A DNA stretch of 64,000 nucleotides. Source: JAEUHM01 sp964538625 (lineage in GTDB: Bacteria; Verrucomicrobiota; Verrucomicrobiia; Verrucomicrobiales; Verrucomicrobiaceae). The notes below the pieces were generated by a model that was not told where the DNA came from, searched no databases, and worked only from the letters and a program-made list of their open reading frames with translations. The stretch spans positions 1 to 64,000 of the forward strand of contig CAZIGH010000020.1 of NCBI GenBank assembly GCA_964538625.1. The letters run 5' to 3'. Below, piece by piece: positions 50,282-59,718 of this stretch (its first letter is position 1; the number at the start of each line of letters is the position of its first letter). Position numbers and translations under genes: made by a program.

Positions 50282-53134
50282 TCAGAGGACGCTGGCCAAG
50301 AATCTTCCCGTGGGGCTGGCCTTGGTGGCGGCTACCTGTTCCGGCGTGCCCTCGGCGACCACTGTGCCACCATGGACGCCGCCACCGGGACCGAGGTCAA
50401 TGATGTGGTCCGCACACTTGATGACATCCAGATTGTGCTCGATGACGATGAGCGTGTTCCCACCTTCACGCAGACGCAGCAGCACCTGCATGAGGGTCTC
50501 TATGTCCGCAAAGTGCAGTCCGGTGGTAGGTTCATCCAGCAGGTATAGGGTGCGTCCAGTGCTGCGCTTGCTGAGTTCGGCGGCTAGTTTGACACGCTGA
50601 GCTTCACCGCCGGAGAGTGTGGTACCTGACTGGCCCAGTTTCAGATAGCCTAGACCGCATTCTTCCAGCGCGCGGAGCTTTGGAAAAATGTGCGGGTTCT
50701 TGTCGAAGAAACGGGCGGCTTCGGAGACGGTCATGTCCAGGACTTCTGCTACGTTCCGCCCTTTGAACGCGACTTCCAGGGTCTCTGCGTTGTAGCGCTG
50801 GCCCTTGCACTGGTCACAGGTCACCCACACGTCAGCCAGGAAGTGCATGTCGATCTTGATGGTGCCATCTCCCTGACACTTCTCGCAGCGTCCGCCGGCT
50901 ACATTGAAGCTGAATCTGCCGGCGTCATAGCCGCGTACGCGAGCCAGTGGCAGGTCGGTAAAGAGATCACGTATGGCGGTGAAGACACCGGTATAAGTGG
51001 CGGGGTTGCTCCGTGGGCTGCGGCCTATCGGTTCCTGATCTATGACTACGAGTTTGTCGATGAGATCCAGGCCAGTGATGCGTTCGTGAGCCCCGGGTTC
51101 ATCTTTGGCATTGTAAAAATGGCGGGCGAGCGCTCGGCGGAGGATGTGATCGATGAGGGTGGACTTGCCACTGCCGGAGGGGCCCGTCACGCAGGTGAAC
51201 AAGCCTGTGGGAAAGCGGACGGTCACATCCCGAAGATTGTGTTCCGTAGCTCGGTGGATGGTGATGGCCCGTTGCGCAGAGTCCATGAGGTCATCTCCTC
51301 TTGCTGGCGGAACGCGGTGCCTGGGCACGGGAATGCTGAGCCGTCCGCCCAAGTAGCCGCCCGTAACGGACTCAGCATTCGCCATCACTTCAGCGGGCGC
51401 ACCCTGGGCCGTGATTTTTCCTCCGTGCACTCCGGCGCGGGGACCAAGCTCAATGAGGTGATCTGCGGCGCGCATCATCGCATCATCATGCTCCACCACG
51501 AGCACCGTGTTCCCAAGATCGCGCAGACGAAGCAGCGTGCCGATGAGGCGCTCGTTGTCAGCGGGGTGAAGGCCTATGCTGGGTTCATCCAGCACGTACA
51601 GGACGCCAGCCAGTCCGGCACCGATTTGGGTGGCCAGTCGGATGCGCTGCGCCTCGCCGCCTGAGAGGGTGCCGCTCTCCCGGTTCAGCGCCAGGTACCC
51701 GAGCCCCACTTCGGTGAGAAACTCAAGGCGCTTGATGATCTCGTTGCGCAACTCGTCACAATAAGCGTGCTGGTGCGCGGAGAGCCTGAGTGACCGCATC
51801 CACTGCAAAGCATCCGCCGTGCTCAGCGCGCAATAGTCATGAATGGAGAGGAGCGATACGTCAGACTCCAGCTTGACGGCCAGTGAGGCGGGCTGAAGCC
51901 GACGCCCTTGGCATGCCGGACAGACCTTTGGGTTCATGTAGCGTGTGAGCTGGGCGCGCAGGTGCTCGCCGGGATTGCTCTCATACAATCGCTTCGCTTG
52001 GGTGATGAGTCCTTCGTATGGCTTTTCGACACTTCGTTTGTTCCCCGCGATCTTCCATCCCGTGGGTATGGCCACGTCTCCCGTGCCGTAAAATAGCGCC
52101 TGCTTGAACTCCTCACTGAGGCTGTGATAGGGACGTTCGGGGTCCACGCCGTAGTGCTTGGTGAGCCCCTGGAGGGCAGCCTCCTGCACTGCCTTCATTT
52201 TTGGTATGCGAGACCACCAGGTGCGTATGGCACCCTGGGAAAGGGATTTATCCTTGTCCGGCACCATGAGGTCTGGGTCTGGTGCCATGAGACTGCCCAC
52301 ACCTTCGCAGGTAGGGCAGGCACCTGCGCGAGTGTTGAAGGAAAAGTGTTGTGGTGTCAGCTCCTCGAGCACAAATTTGGTTCGGGGATTCGCGTAGGCT
52401 GTCGTGAAGGTCCTGATCTGATCGTCGATCAAAAACTGAATGAGGCGTGGGTTCCACTTCAGTGCGTTTTCGATCGCCTCCATGAGCCGGGTCCTTGTGT
52501 CTGGGCGCACGACGAGGCGGTCGATCACTGCCTCTAGGGTGTGCTTGCCTTTGCCAGCCTTCAGCTTGTCATCGAGTTCCAGCATCTCGCCGTCCAGCCG
52601 CACACGGATGAAACCCTGCCGTTTGAGCTTTTCAAAGAGTCCGCGCAAGTCCATGGAGCTGCTCTCTACCAGCGGGGCCAGGACGATGAGCCGGGTACCC
52701 TCCGGCAGAGACAGGATCTCATCCGCTATTTCAACCGGAGTGGATTTCACCAGGCGCTCTCCGGTTGCTGGGTCGTGAGGCTGCCCCGCCACGGCGTAGA
52801 GCACGCGCAGGTAGTCGTAGATTTCCGTGACGGTGGCGATGGTGGAGCGGGGGTTGGGCGAGGAGTGGCGCTGTTCAATGGCCACGGCGGGAGAGAGTCC
52901 CTCGATGAAGTCCACGTCCGGCTTCTCCATCTGGTCGAGGAACTGGCGCGCGTAGGCGGAGAGGCTCTGCACGTAGCGTCGCTGGCCCTCGGCATAAAGC
53001 GTGTCGAATGCCAGCGAGGACTTGCCAGAACCGCTTACGCCCGTGAGCACCACTAGCGCATCGCGCGGAATGTCCACGTCGATGTTCTTCAAGTTGTGAG
53101 TGCGTGCGCCGCGGACGCGGATGGAGTCTGGCAT
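50282..53134 (-). CDS. uvrA: Excinuclease ABC subunit A
   Basis: This 950-residue protein is the damage-recognition ATPase of nucleotide excision repair. Both ABC modules are intact. NBD1 has GVSGSGKSSLAFDTLYAEG and LSGGEAQRIRLATQIGAG; NBD2 has GPSGSGKSTLIDHI and LSGGEAQRVKLAAELSKRS with YLLDEPTTGLH. The zinc-binding pairs ACPTCEGVG and VCPACQGRR, then CEKCQGDG and CDQCKGQR, are present. The start at 53134 (MPDSIRVRGARTHNLKNID) matches the family; the open frame to 53254 upstream does not. It is divergent from the operon at 53323. Confidence 0.98.
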   Translation of the reverse strand: MPDSIRVRGARTHNLKNIDVDIPRDALVVLTGVSGSGKSSLAFDTLYAEGQRRYVQSLSAYARQFLDQMEKPDVDFIEGLSPAVAIEQRHSSPNPRSTIATVTEIYDYLRVLYAVAGQPHDPATGERLVKSTPVEIADEILSLPEGTRLIVLAPLVESSSMDLRGLFEKLKRQGFIRVRLDGEMLELDDKLKAGKGKHTLEAVIDRLVVRPDTRTRLMEAIENALKWNPRLIQFLIDDQIRTFTTAYANPRTKFVLEELTPQHFSFNTRAGACPTCEGVGSLMAPDPDLMVPDKDKSLSQGAIRTWWSRIPKMKAVQEAALQGLTKHYGVDPERPYHSLSEEFKQALFYGTGDVAIPTGWKIAGNKRSVEKPYEGLITQAKRLYESNPGEHLRAQLTRYMNPKVCPACQGRRLQPASLAVKLESDVSLLSIHDYCALSTADALQWMRSLRLSAHQHAYCDELRNEIIKRLEFLTEVGLGYLALNRESGTLSGGEAQRIRLATQIGAGLAGVLYVLDEPSIGLHPADNERLIGTLLRLRDLGNTVLVVEHDDAMMRAADHLIELGPRAGVHGGKITAQGAPAEVMANAESVTGGYLGGRLSIPVPRHRVPPARGDDLMDSAQRAITIHRATEHNLRDVTVRFPTGLFTCVTGPSGSGKSTLIDHILRRALARHFYNAKDEPGAHERITGLDLIDKLVVIDQEPIGRSPRSNPATYTGVFTAIRDLFTDLPLARVRGYDAGRFSFNVAGGRCEKCQGDGTIKIDMHFLADVWVTCDQCKGQRYNAETLEVAFKGRNVAEVLDMTVSEAARFFDKNPHIFPKLRALEECGLGYLKLGQSGTTLSGGEAQRVKLAAELSKRSTGRTLYLLDEPTTGLHFADIETLMQVLLRLREGGNTLIVIEHNLDVIKCADHIIDLGPGGGVHGGTVVAEGTPEQVAATKASPTGRFLASVL

Positions 53135-53322
53135 GGAGTGAGATACAAGACGACTGGATGGAAGTTGCAAGAGAAGGTCCACGAAGGTGCCGATCTGGCT
53201 GAGCAAAGAAGCCCTAGATTTGGAATAAGTGGGGCAAGTTCTCCTCGCATCCATGCACGAGGACGGTTACGTTTTCCGTAATCATTGCCAACGAAAGCGC
53301 GTCTGCGGACGTTTTGTCATCC

Positions 53323-56300
53323 ATGAATCACGAAGCCAAGGTCAAGCATTCCGCCCTGCCGCTGCCACCGGTACTGGAGGGCAAGCTGGCTGACTTCAGG
53401 CGTCGGGTTTGGCTGGTGAAGCTCATGGAGGGGCTGCTGGCGGCGGTGTTTGGCCTGTTGCTGAGCTATGCCGTGGTGTTCGTGCTAGATCGCTTCATGG
53501 AGACGCCTGCCTGGCTGCGGGGGGCGCTTCTTGCTGTGGGTGCCGTGGGCCTGGGCCTTGTTTTGCCGCTTAAGTGGCACCGCTGGGTCTGGAAACAGCG
53601 CCGTCTGGAGGACGCGGCGAGACTTCTGCGGCGGACCTTCCCACGTCTCGGAGATCAGTTGCTTGGCATTGTGGAACTGGCTAGGGCGGAAGATGCCGCC
53701 GGGCGCAGTGAGCGCTTGGTGCAGGCGGCCATGGCGCAGGCTGCTGAAACGGTAAGGGATGCCGACTTCAGCGAGGCCGTGCCCGAGGATAGGCATCGTG
53801 CCTGGGGACTGGCTGCCGGCTCCGTGGCAGCGCTGGCGCTGGCAGCGTTTTTTCTCGTCCCCTCCGCCGCCTGGAATGCAGTCGCCCGCTGGCTGACACC
53901 CTGGCGGGACGTGGAGCGCTACACTTTTGCAAGAGTGGAACCACTGCCGCAGAGAATGGTGGTGCCCTATGCAGAGCCGTTCGAGCTTTCCGCCAAGTTG
54001 GCTCAAGACACGGAGTGGAAACCTCAGCGGGGAAGAGTCCGCATTGAGAACCAGCCTGAGGTGCAGGCTGCCGTGGATCAAGAGCGCTACGCCTTTACCC
54101 TGCCGCCACAAAAGCAAGACGCCGGCATGAAGCTGAGCGTGGGGGACGTGAGGAAGGAGATTGAGGTGTTGCCGACTCCACGACCTGAAATGAAGTCTCT
54201 CGCTGCGGAACTCACGTTGCCCTCTTACCTGGAGTACACCTCCAAGCCGCTGTTGGAGGCGCGCAGTGGCAGTCTCACCGTGTTGGATGAAGCTCTGGCT
54301 GCGTTCAAGTTGACCACCAGCCGCCCGCTTGCGGCAGCTACCATGAACGGGGAGCCGCAGCCCGTGGAAGGAGACCAAGTTCGCAGCAAGCCAACGCCAG
54401 CCGCCGGGCTGAGCGAAGTCGTGTTCACTTGGGTGGATGTAGATGGGCTTACGGCCAAGTCACCGCTGCGGCTAAAGATCCAGACGGTGAGTGATCAGCC
54501 GCCGGGGGTGCTAGCCAGGCGAGACTCGCAAGAGCAAGTCTTCATCGACACCGACGTAGTGACCTTTGACATTGATGCGAATGACGACTTCGGAGTGAAG
54601 CGCGTGGGCATCGAGTGGCGGCCCATTGATGAATCTCATCCCGCAGCCAAGACAGGAAAAGGGGAGAAAGTCGCCTCTGCAGGCGCTGCGGAAATCAAAA
54701 CGCTCACCGCACGGGCCACCTTCAGCGCCGCTAAAGAGGGTGTAGCCGCGCAGTCGCTTGAGCTTCGCGCTTGGGCAGAGGACTACAAGCCCGGCAGAGA
54801 GCGCTCCTACTCACCCAGCTTTGTCATTCATCTGCTTAGCAAGGACGAGCACGCCATCTGGATGACCGACCAGTTCGGCAAGTGGCTCCAGGCTGCCCGG
54901 GAGACCTATGAGCAGGAGCAGAGGCTGCATGAGGCGAATCGTGAACTCCGTGACCTCACAGAAGCTGAGCTTGACCGGCCAGAGAACCGCCGCCGCGTTG
55001 CGCAGCAAGCCGTAGCCGAGGAAAACAACCGGGAACGACTGGACGCTCTGAACCAAGCGGGGCGCAAGCTCATTGAGCAGGCGGCGAGGAACGACTCCTT
55101 TGACGCCGTGCGTCTTGAGACCTGGGCCCAGATGCTGCGGCAACTCAAAGACATAGCCAACAACAAGATGCCCTCCGTGGCTCAGCAGCTGAAGAGGGCA
55201 GCCAACGCGGCAGGCCGCCAGCAAAGCCAAGCAGGACAGCAAAGCCAGGCAGGACAGCAAAGCCAAGCAGGACAGCAAAGCCAAGCACGACAGCAAAGCC
55301 AGGCAGGACAGGACACAGCCAAGTCCCAGCCCCCTGGCGAAACCAGTCCTGGAAAATCCGAACCAGAGGCGCCCAAAGTCACCCAGGGCGAGCAGGAAAG
55401 CGGCAAAGCCTCGCCGTCCGAAGCCAAGACCGAAGACAAACCGCAGCCGAAAGCGCCCTCATTGGCCAACAATGAAAAGAGCCACTTCGCCCAGAGTGAC
55501 GATTCGAAGAAAGAGGACGAGCAAAAGCAGGGCAAGCCCAGCAGTGGCCAGCTTGGTCTGCCTGGGACCACACTTGGCGCGCCGCCATCACCTACCAGCG
55601 AGAAGTCCCCGGAGAAAACAGGAGACTCCCCCGCAAGGCAGGAGCTTGACAAGGCGCTGGCAGAGCAAAAGCAACTGCTGGATGCCTTTGCAAAAGTATC
55701 CGACCAGCTTCGCGAACTCCTCGCCTCGCTGGAAGCCAGCACGTTCGTAAAGCGGCTCAAAGGCGCGTCCAAAAAGCAAATGGCCCTAGCCCAGTCCCTC
55801 AACACGAGCACACTTGCCGCCTTTGGCTTGGACAAGAGCAGCGTGGAGGCAAGCATCAGCAAGGCATCATTAGAAGTGGCCGCCCACCAGGTGGAACAGT
55901 CCTCCATCGTTAGAGTCATTCAGTCGGACCTCGAAGCCTACTTTCAGCGCAAGCAAGACATGCGCTTCAAGAACCTTCTCGATCAGATGAAGAAAGCAGA
56001 AGTCGTCTCTGCACTCCAACGCATAGCCGATGAAGCAAAACAGAACTGGAGCGGACGCAGCATCTCTGCCTCGGAGTATTGGGCAGACACGCTGGACCGC
56101 TGGGCCGAGGAGTTGGTGGGAGCCGCCGAAGCCTCCAACAACAGCAGCCAAAACGGTGAGTCTGCATCCCTGCCCCCTGAGATTGTTTTGAAAGTCATGC
56201 AGATCCTGCACGATGAGATGAAGCTCCGAGATGAAACCCGTGAAGCAGAGGCCGCCAAGCCTGCACTCGACAAAAAGGACTACTTCAAGCGTGGAGTCGG

Positions 56301-56760
56301 CTTGGCCCTGAAACAGGATGAACTGGGACGGCGCACCTTCGAGGTGGCTCGTGAAATCGCCGCACTTCCAAACGCCAACAAGTTCAGCAAGGAGATGCAG
56401 CTTCTCGGGCAGGTGACCACTGTCATGAAGGATGCTTATGAAATCCTGGACAAGCCAGACACTGGCCCGGCGGCCATCGCAGCGGAAACCGAGGTCATCG
56501 AGCTGCTGCTCCAAACCCGCCGCCAGGGCAACAACGGCGGTGGTGGCGGTGGTGGTGATCCCGGCGGTGGCAGTACCGCAGCGGGTGGCATGACAGCCGC
56601 GCTGTCAGAAATCGGGCCCGGTGCGGATCTCGATGCGCAGGTCGTGGAGCGGCAGGTCGGGCAGTCCACGGGCAAGGCGGGCAAAGAGGCTCCGGAGGAG
56701 TTCCGCAGCGGACTGGACGCGTATTTCAACGCGCTTGAAAAGGAGGGTGGTGGCCAATGA
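53323..56760 (+). CDS. DUF4175-like large membrane scaffold protein
   Basis: This 1145-residue protein starts with two transmembrane helices (LMEGLLAAVFGLLLSYAVV and ALLAVGAVGLGLVLPLKW) and has a third near residue 170 (AALALAAFFLVPSAAW). A long extracytoplasmic region with Ig-like strands follows, containing DFGVKRVGIEWRP. Then come extended coiled coils, a low-complexity segment with five QQSQAG repeats (about 633-662), a Pro/Ser/Lys-rich linker, more helical segments, and a Gly-rich tract before the C terminus. The layout fits DUF4175-type proteins of Bacteroidota, Planctomycetota and Verrucomicrobiota, which are often linked to MoxR genes. A TTG at 53314 is an alternative start. It overlaps the next gene by four bases. 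Confidence 0.8.
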   Translation: MNHEAKVKHSALPLPPVLEGKLADFRRRVWLVKLMEGLLAAVFGLLLSYAVVFVLDRFMETPAWLRGALLAVGAVGLGLVLPLKWHRWVWKQRRLEDAARLLRRTFPRLGDQLLGIVELARAEDAAGRSERLVQAAMAQAAETVRDADFSEAVPEDRHRAWGLAAGSVAALALAAFFLVPSAAWNAVARWLTPWRDVERYTFARVEPLPQRMVVPYAEPFELSAKLAQDTEWKPQRGRVRIENQPEVQAAVDQERYAFTLPPQKQDAGMKLSVGDVRKEIEVLPTPRPEMKSLAAELTLPSYLEYTSKPLLEARSGSLTVLDEALAAFKLTTSRPLAAATMNGEPQPVEGDQVRSKPTPAAGLSEVVFTWVDVDGLTAKSPLRLKIQTVSDQPPGVLARRDSQEQVFIDTDVVTFDIDANDDFGVKRVGIEWRPIDESHPAAKTGKGEKVASAGAAEIKTLTARATFSAAKEGVAAQSLELRAWAEDYKPGRERSYSPSFVIHLLSKDEHAIWMTDQFGKWLQAARETYEQEQRLHEANRELRDLTEAELDRPENRRRVAQQAVAEENNRERLDALNQAGRKLIEQAARNDSFDAVRLETWAQMLRQLKDIANNKMPSVAQQLKRAANAAGRQQSQAGQQSQAGQQSQAGQQSQARQQSQAGQDTAKSQPPGETSPGKSEPEAPKVTQGEQESGKASPSEAKTEDKPQPKAPSLANNEKSHFAQSDDSKKEDEQKQGKPSSGQLGLPGTTLGAPPSPTSEKSPEKTGDSPARQELDKALAEQKQLLDAFAKVSDQLRELLASLEASTFVKRLKGASKKQMALAQSLNTSTLAAFGLDKSSVEASISKASLEVAAHQVEQSSIVRVIQSDLEAYFQRKQDMRFKNLLDQMKKAEVVSALQRIADEAKQNWSGRSISASEYWADTLDRWAEELVGAAEASNNSSQNGESASLPPEIVLKVMQILHDEMKLRDETREAEAAKPALDKKDYFKRGVGLALKQDELGRRTFEVAREIAALPNANKFSKEMQLLGQVTTVMKDAYEILDKPDTGPAAIAAETEVIELLLQTRRQGNNGGGGGGGDPGGGSTAAGGMTAALSEIGPGADLDAQVVERQVGQSTGKAGKEAPEEFRSGLDAYFNALEKEGGGQ
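55219..55308 (+). repeat. Five tandem 18-bp repeats coding for QQSQAG
   Basis: Five copies in frame within the DUF4175-like gene. Units differ at one or two bases (unit 4 encodes QQSQAR). The near-identity suggests recent expansion by slippage; copy number probably varies between strains. Confidence 0.95.
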
Positions 56761-57884
56761 AGCAGTGGTTCATCTCACTCTGGCTGTGTGCCGCCGCCTG
56801 CGTCCAAGCGCAGGAGAGGCCACACGTTCAGTTTATTGAGGACATCCTCACCCAGTCAGACATCGCTTACGGCACTGGCATGAAAAACCTGGTCGCCGAG
56901 GTGGCCAAGGTGGCTGAGACCGATGCCGCACAAACCACAGCGCTCACGAAAGCCGCAGAAGCCGCCGTGAAGGAGAAGATGGACAAGTCTCGCGAGGATC
57001 TCTGGAAGGTCTGGGACGAGCTTCAGATTAATGAAGAAGTCAATCAGGTCGCGTTCTGGAACGCCTATCGCCAGATGCCAAATGCCCAAGTCACCCCGGA
57101 GAAGCTGCCGGTGTGGGAAGAGGCCCTGAAGAGCACCCTGAACGCAGATCAATATGGAAAATGGGAGGCACTTGCAGCCGAGCGACGCGCCCGCATTGAC
57201 AAAGCGGTTGCTGCCTGTCTTGCGAAAGGCAAGGAGGCTTGGGTCATCAAGCGGACAGCGACGCGGCAAGCGTATGCCGAGTCCATGGCACAGGCCTACC
57301 AGCTAAGTGGCGAGCAAGCGGCTGCGCTGAGGCAAGGCGTGGGCGGCGTCGTCACACAGAGTTCTGAAGCTTGGGGTGACGTGCTGGAGCGTCAGTTGCG
57401 AGATTATCTGAAAACGGCCTTCCTCGGAGGTGCAGATGAACGGCTCCAGGCAGTGGAGAATGGTGCCTTGAACTTTGGGGCCGACAATGACGAGGCCACA
57501 TTGAAGCGAGAGGAAGAAGCCTGGACGGCACTGGTGCGACAGACACTGAATACGAGCCAGATGCAGCAGTTCGAAGCTGCTGAAGCGGCGCGGCGTGAGC
57601 GCAGGTTGCGCTCGCTTGTGAGGGTGGTGGTGGCAGAGGTGGATCGGAAAGTGCTGCTTACCGCCTCTCAACGCGCGAAGCTGGAGCCGCTTGTTCATCA
57701 AGTGGTGGAGGCCAACGCACTCAAGCTGGAAGGCCTGCTTGCACAGAACTATGTCAACAGCGAGATGCTGCTGGGCGTGGCGAGTCTCTTGAAGGACGAG
57801 CAGGTGAAACCCATCCTGGAAAAGGAACAATGGGATGGCTGGCGGGAGGCAGCTACGCGCATGGCGTATTACTTTGCACAATGA
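56757..57884 (+). CDS. Secreted helical-repeat protein, paralogue 1
   Basis: This 375-residue protein has a signal peptide (WFISLWLCAAACVQAQ) and an almost entirely alpha-helical mature part. I do not recognise a named family. A module of roughly 60 residues appears twice: first as LNADQYGKWEALAAERRAR near residue 125, then as LNTSQMQQFEAAEAARRERR near 263. The second copy continues into DRKVLLTASQRAKLEPLV. The next gene ends with the same arrangement (ERKLMLTTTQTKELEPLL), so the two are paralogues. The gene overlaps both neighbours by four bases, so co-translation is likely. A structural or adaptor role in the envelope complex is inferred from context only. Confidence 0.75.
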   Translation: MKQWFISLWLCAAACVQAQERPHVQFIEDILTQSDIAYGTGMKNLVAEVAKVAETDAAQTTALTKAAEAAVKEKMDKSREDLWKVWDELQINEEVNQVAFWNAYRQMPNAQVTPEKLPVWEEALKSTLNADQYGKWEALAAERRARIDKAVAACLAKGKEAWVIKRTATRQAYAESMAQAYQLSGEQAAALRQGVGGVVTQSSEAWGDVLERQLRDYLKTAFLGGADERLQAVENGALNFGADNDEATLKREEEAWTALVRQTLNTSQMQQFEAAEAARRERRLRSLVRVVVAEVDRKVLLTASQRAKLEPLVHQVVEANALKLEGLLAQNYVNSEMLLGVASLLKDEQVKPILEKEQWDGWREAATRMAYYFAQ

Positions 57885-58708
57885 AGAGAGCGGGCATCAC
57901 TTTCCTCACACTCAGTCTGATGGCGCAGCTTTGCACTGCAGACGACAGGGCATCCACTGCGGGCGTGGACACCTCCGCCTGGACGGAGCAGGACTGGATC
58001 GAACGCGCTATCAACGAGGCGCTCGTGAAATCCAGCGCTGATCGTGTCGCCAAAACCCAGCGCCAGATGGACTTGATCGTCGGTGATGTGCAGCGAGTGA
58101 CCTCCCTTCCCGAGGAACGGACCCGGCTACTCAAAATCGCTTCAAAAGGTGCCGTGGACCGCGCGCTGGAGCCGTGGCGCAAGTCACAGGAGTCCCGCGT
58201 GCGGGAGCAGGCCGTGGGTGCCACGGCGGACACTGTCAAGGACAGGCTCCAGGCCGTGGGTGAGGTGCATGTGGGCGGTACTGCGGCACAGGACACCACC
58301 ATGTGGATGGAGCCGCTACGGCGCATCCTCACGCCAGAGGAGTTCGAGGCATGGAACAAAGCGCAGGCGGACCGCACCGCCTACCGTGCTGGCGCTTTGT
58401 CTGATCTTCTGGTTTCAGAAATGGAGCGCAAGCTCATGCTCACCACCACTCAGACGAAAGAGTTGGAGCCTCTGCTGAAACAAGCCTTCATCGATTACCT
58501 GCCGGACATGAGCAACTACATCGACCGCAACAGCGGCATGGACTTCCGTTTGCTCGCCCTGGTGTTCAATGGCGTTCCTGAAGAGCACCGCAACCGCATT
58601 CTCACCGCGCAGCAGCAAACACTGCTCATGGAGACCACTGCGGACTTCGGCGGCTGGTGGCAGTCCATCCAGCAGAATCATCAACGACGCGTGGGAGGCA
58701 AACCATGA
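57881..58708 (+). CDS. Secreted helical-repeat protein, paralogue 2
   Basis: This 275-residue protein has a signal peptide (ITFLTLSLMAQLCTA) and a helical mature part. The module LTPEEFEAWNKAQADRTAYR, followed by ERKLMLTTTQTKELEPLLKQ, parallels the preceding gene, but only one clear copy is present. No catalytic motif is visible. The ATG at 57881 overlaps the previous stop; the frame is open upstream only inside paralogue 1. It overlaps the toroid protein gene by four bases (58705-58708). Confidence 0.75.
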   Translation: MKRAGITFLTLSLMAQLCTADDRASTAGVDTSAWTEQDWIERAINEALVKSSADRVAKTQRQMDLIVGDVQRVTSLPEERTRLLKIASKGAVDRALEPWRKSQESRVREQAVGATADTVKDRLQAVGEVHVGGTAAQDTTMWMEPLRRILTPEEFEAWNKAQADRTAYRAGALSDLLVSEMERKLMLTTTQTKELEPLLKQAFIDYLPDMSNYIDRNSGMDFRLLALVFNGVPEEHRNRILTAQQQTLLMETTADFGGWWQSIQQNHQRRVGGKP

Positions 58709-59718
58709 AAACGCTGCTGACGACACTTCAGGTTTTCACGACAGGCATTCTGCTCGCGCAAGGTCCGGCCCTACGGTTCGGAGGAGAAGTCCCTCCCGAG
58801 GTGGATTCCATCTACGAACGTGGTCTGCAGTGGCTTGCAGCCCAACAGGATGACCAGGGCCACTGGCAAGATGGCTACTCCGGAGCCGGGGTGGACGGAC
58901 TTTGTGTGATGGTGTTCCTGGCCTCGGGTGAGGACCCCAACTACGGCAAGTACGCGGGCACCATTCGCCGTGGTGTGAGGGCCATCATCGACGCGCAGGA
59001 AGTCTCCACCGGCTACCTGCCAAACAGCATGTACCACCACGGCTTTGGCATGTTGGCTCTGGCGGAAGCCTATGGTGTGGTGGATGAGACCTTGTTGTGG
59101 GACGGATCCAGTGGCGGCACCAAACGCCCCCTGGCCGAAGCTCTGGACTTAGCTGTGCGCTGCGCGGTCACCTCCGCCAAAAAGAACCCGCTGAAAGCAT
59201 GGCGTTATTCCCCTGACGCCACGGATGCCGATACCTCCGTGGCAGGAGCCGTGCTCATGGGACTCTTGGCCGCTAGAAACGCCGGAATGCCCGTGCCAGA
59301 TGAAACCATCGACGGCGGACTCGAATACATGCGGCGCAGCACTTCCAAGAGCGGCTACGTGGCTTACTCTGGTGGATTCGGTGGCATGGGCGAGTCTATG
59401 GCCAGGTCCTCCATAGCCACACTCGTATTTGCCGTCGCCAAGCACAAGGACTGGGAAGAATACCAAGCCACGCTGAAGCACATCACCGCCGATCTGGAGC
59501 ACCGTGAGGGTGGGCACCCTGAATACTACCGCTACTATGCCGCCCAGGCCCTTTTCCAGGGTGACTATGAAGCGTGGCAGAAGTGGAACGCTTCCACCAT
59601 TAAGATGCTGAAGGAGACACAGGGTCCAGAGGGATCCTTTGGCGGCAGCTACCAGACCGCCATGTCCCTGCTGGCCCTGGCTTTGAACTATCGATTCCTT
59701 CCGGTGTATGAGCGGTAA
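58705..59718 (+). CDS. Secreted prenyltransferase/squalene-cyclase-like alpha/alpha-toroid protein
   Basis: This 337-residue exported protein has a short signal peptide (TTLQVFTTGILLAQG) and repeated alpha/alpha-toroid hairpins: GLQWLAAQQDDQGHWQD, GFGMLALAEAYG, DADTSVAGAVLMGLLAARNA, GLEYMRRSTSKSGYVAY and TQGPEGSFGGSYQTAMSLLA. These are the prenyltransferase/squalene-oxidase repeats, but a true cyclase DxDD acid motif is not convincing. The fold is also used for binding, as in complement/macroglobulin thioester domains. Planctomycetes and Verrucomicrobia encode many such proteins of unknown role. The start overlaps the preceding stop, and the next gene starts 11 bp before this one ends. Confidence 0.82.
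   Translation: MKTLLTTLQVFTTGILLAQGPALRFGGEVPPEVDSIYERGLQWLAAQQDDQGHWQDGYSGAGVDGLCVMVFLASGEDPNYGKYAGTIRRGVRAIIDAQEVSTGYLPNSMYHHGFGMLALAEAYGVVDETLLWDGSSGGTKRPLAEALDLAVRCAVTSAKKNPLKAWRYSPDATDADTSVAGAVLMGLLAARNAGMPVPDETIDGGLEYMRRSTSKSGYVAYSGGFGGMGESMARSSIATLVFAVAKHKDWEEYQATLKHITADLEHREGGHPEYYRYYAAQALFQGDYEAWQKWNASTIKMLKETQGPEGSFGGSYQTAMSLLALALNYRFLPVYER

Noticed and set aside
50690..51664. 324-residue plus-strand open frame inside uvrA
   Set aside because: It is antisense to a fully conserved uvrA segment and has no protein features of its own.
55219..55308. CRISPR-like repeat array
   Set aside because: The 18-bp units are directly adjacent without spacers and code in frame for QQSQAG.
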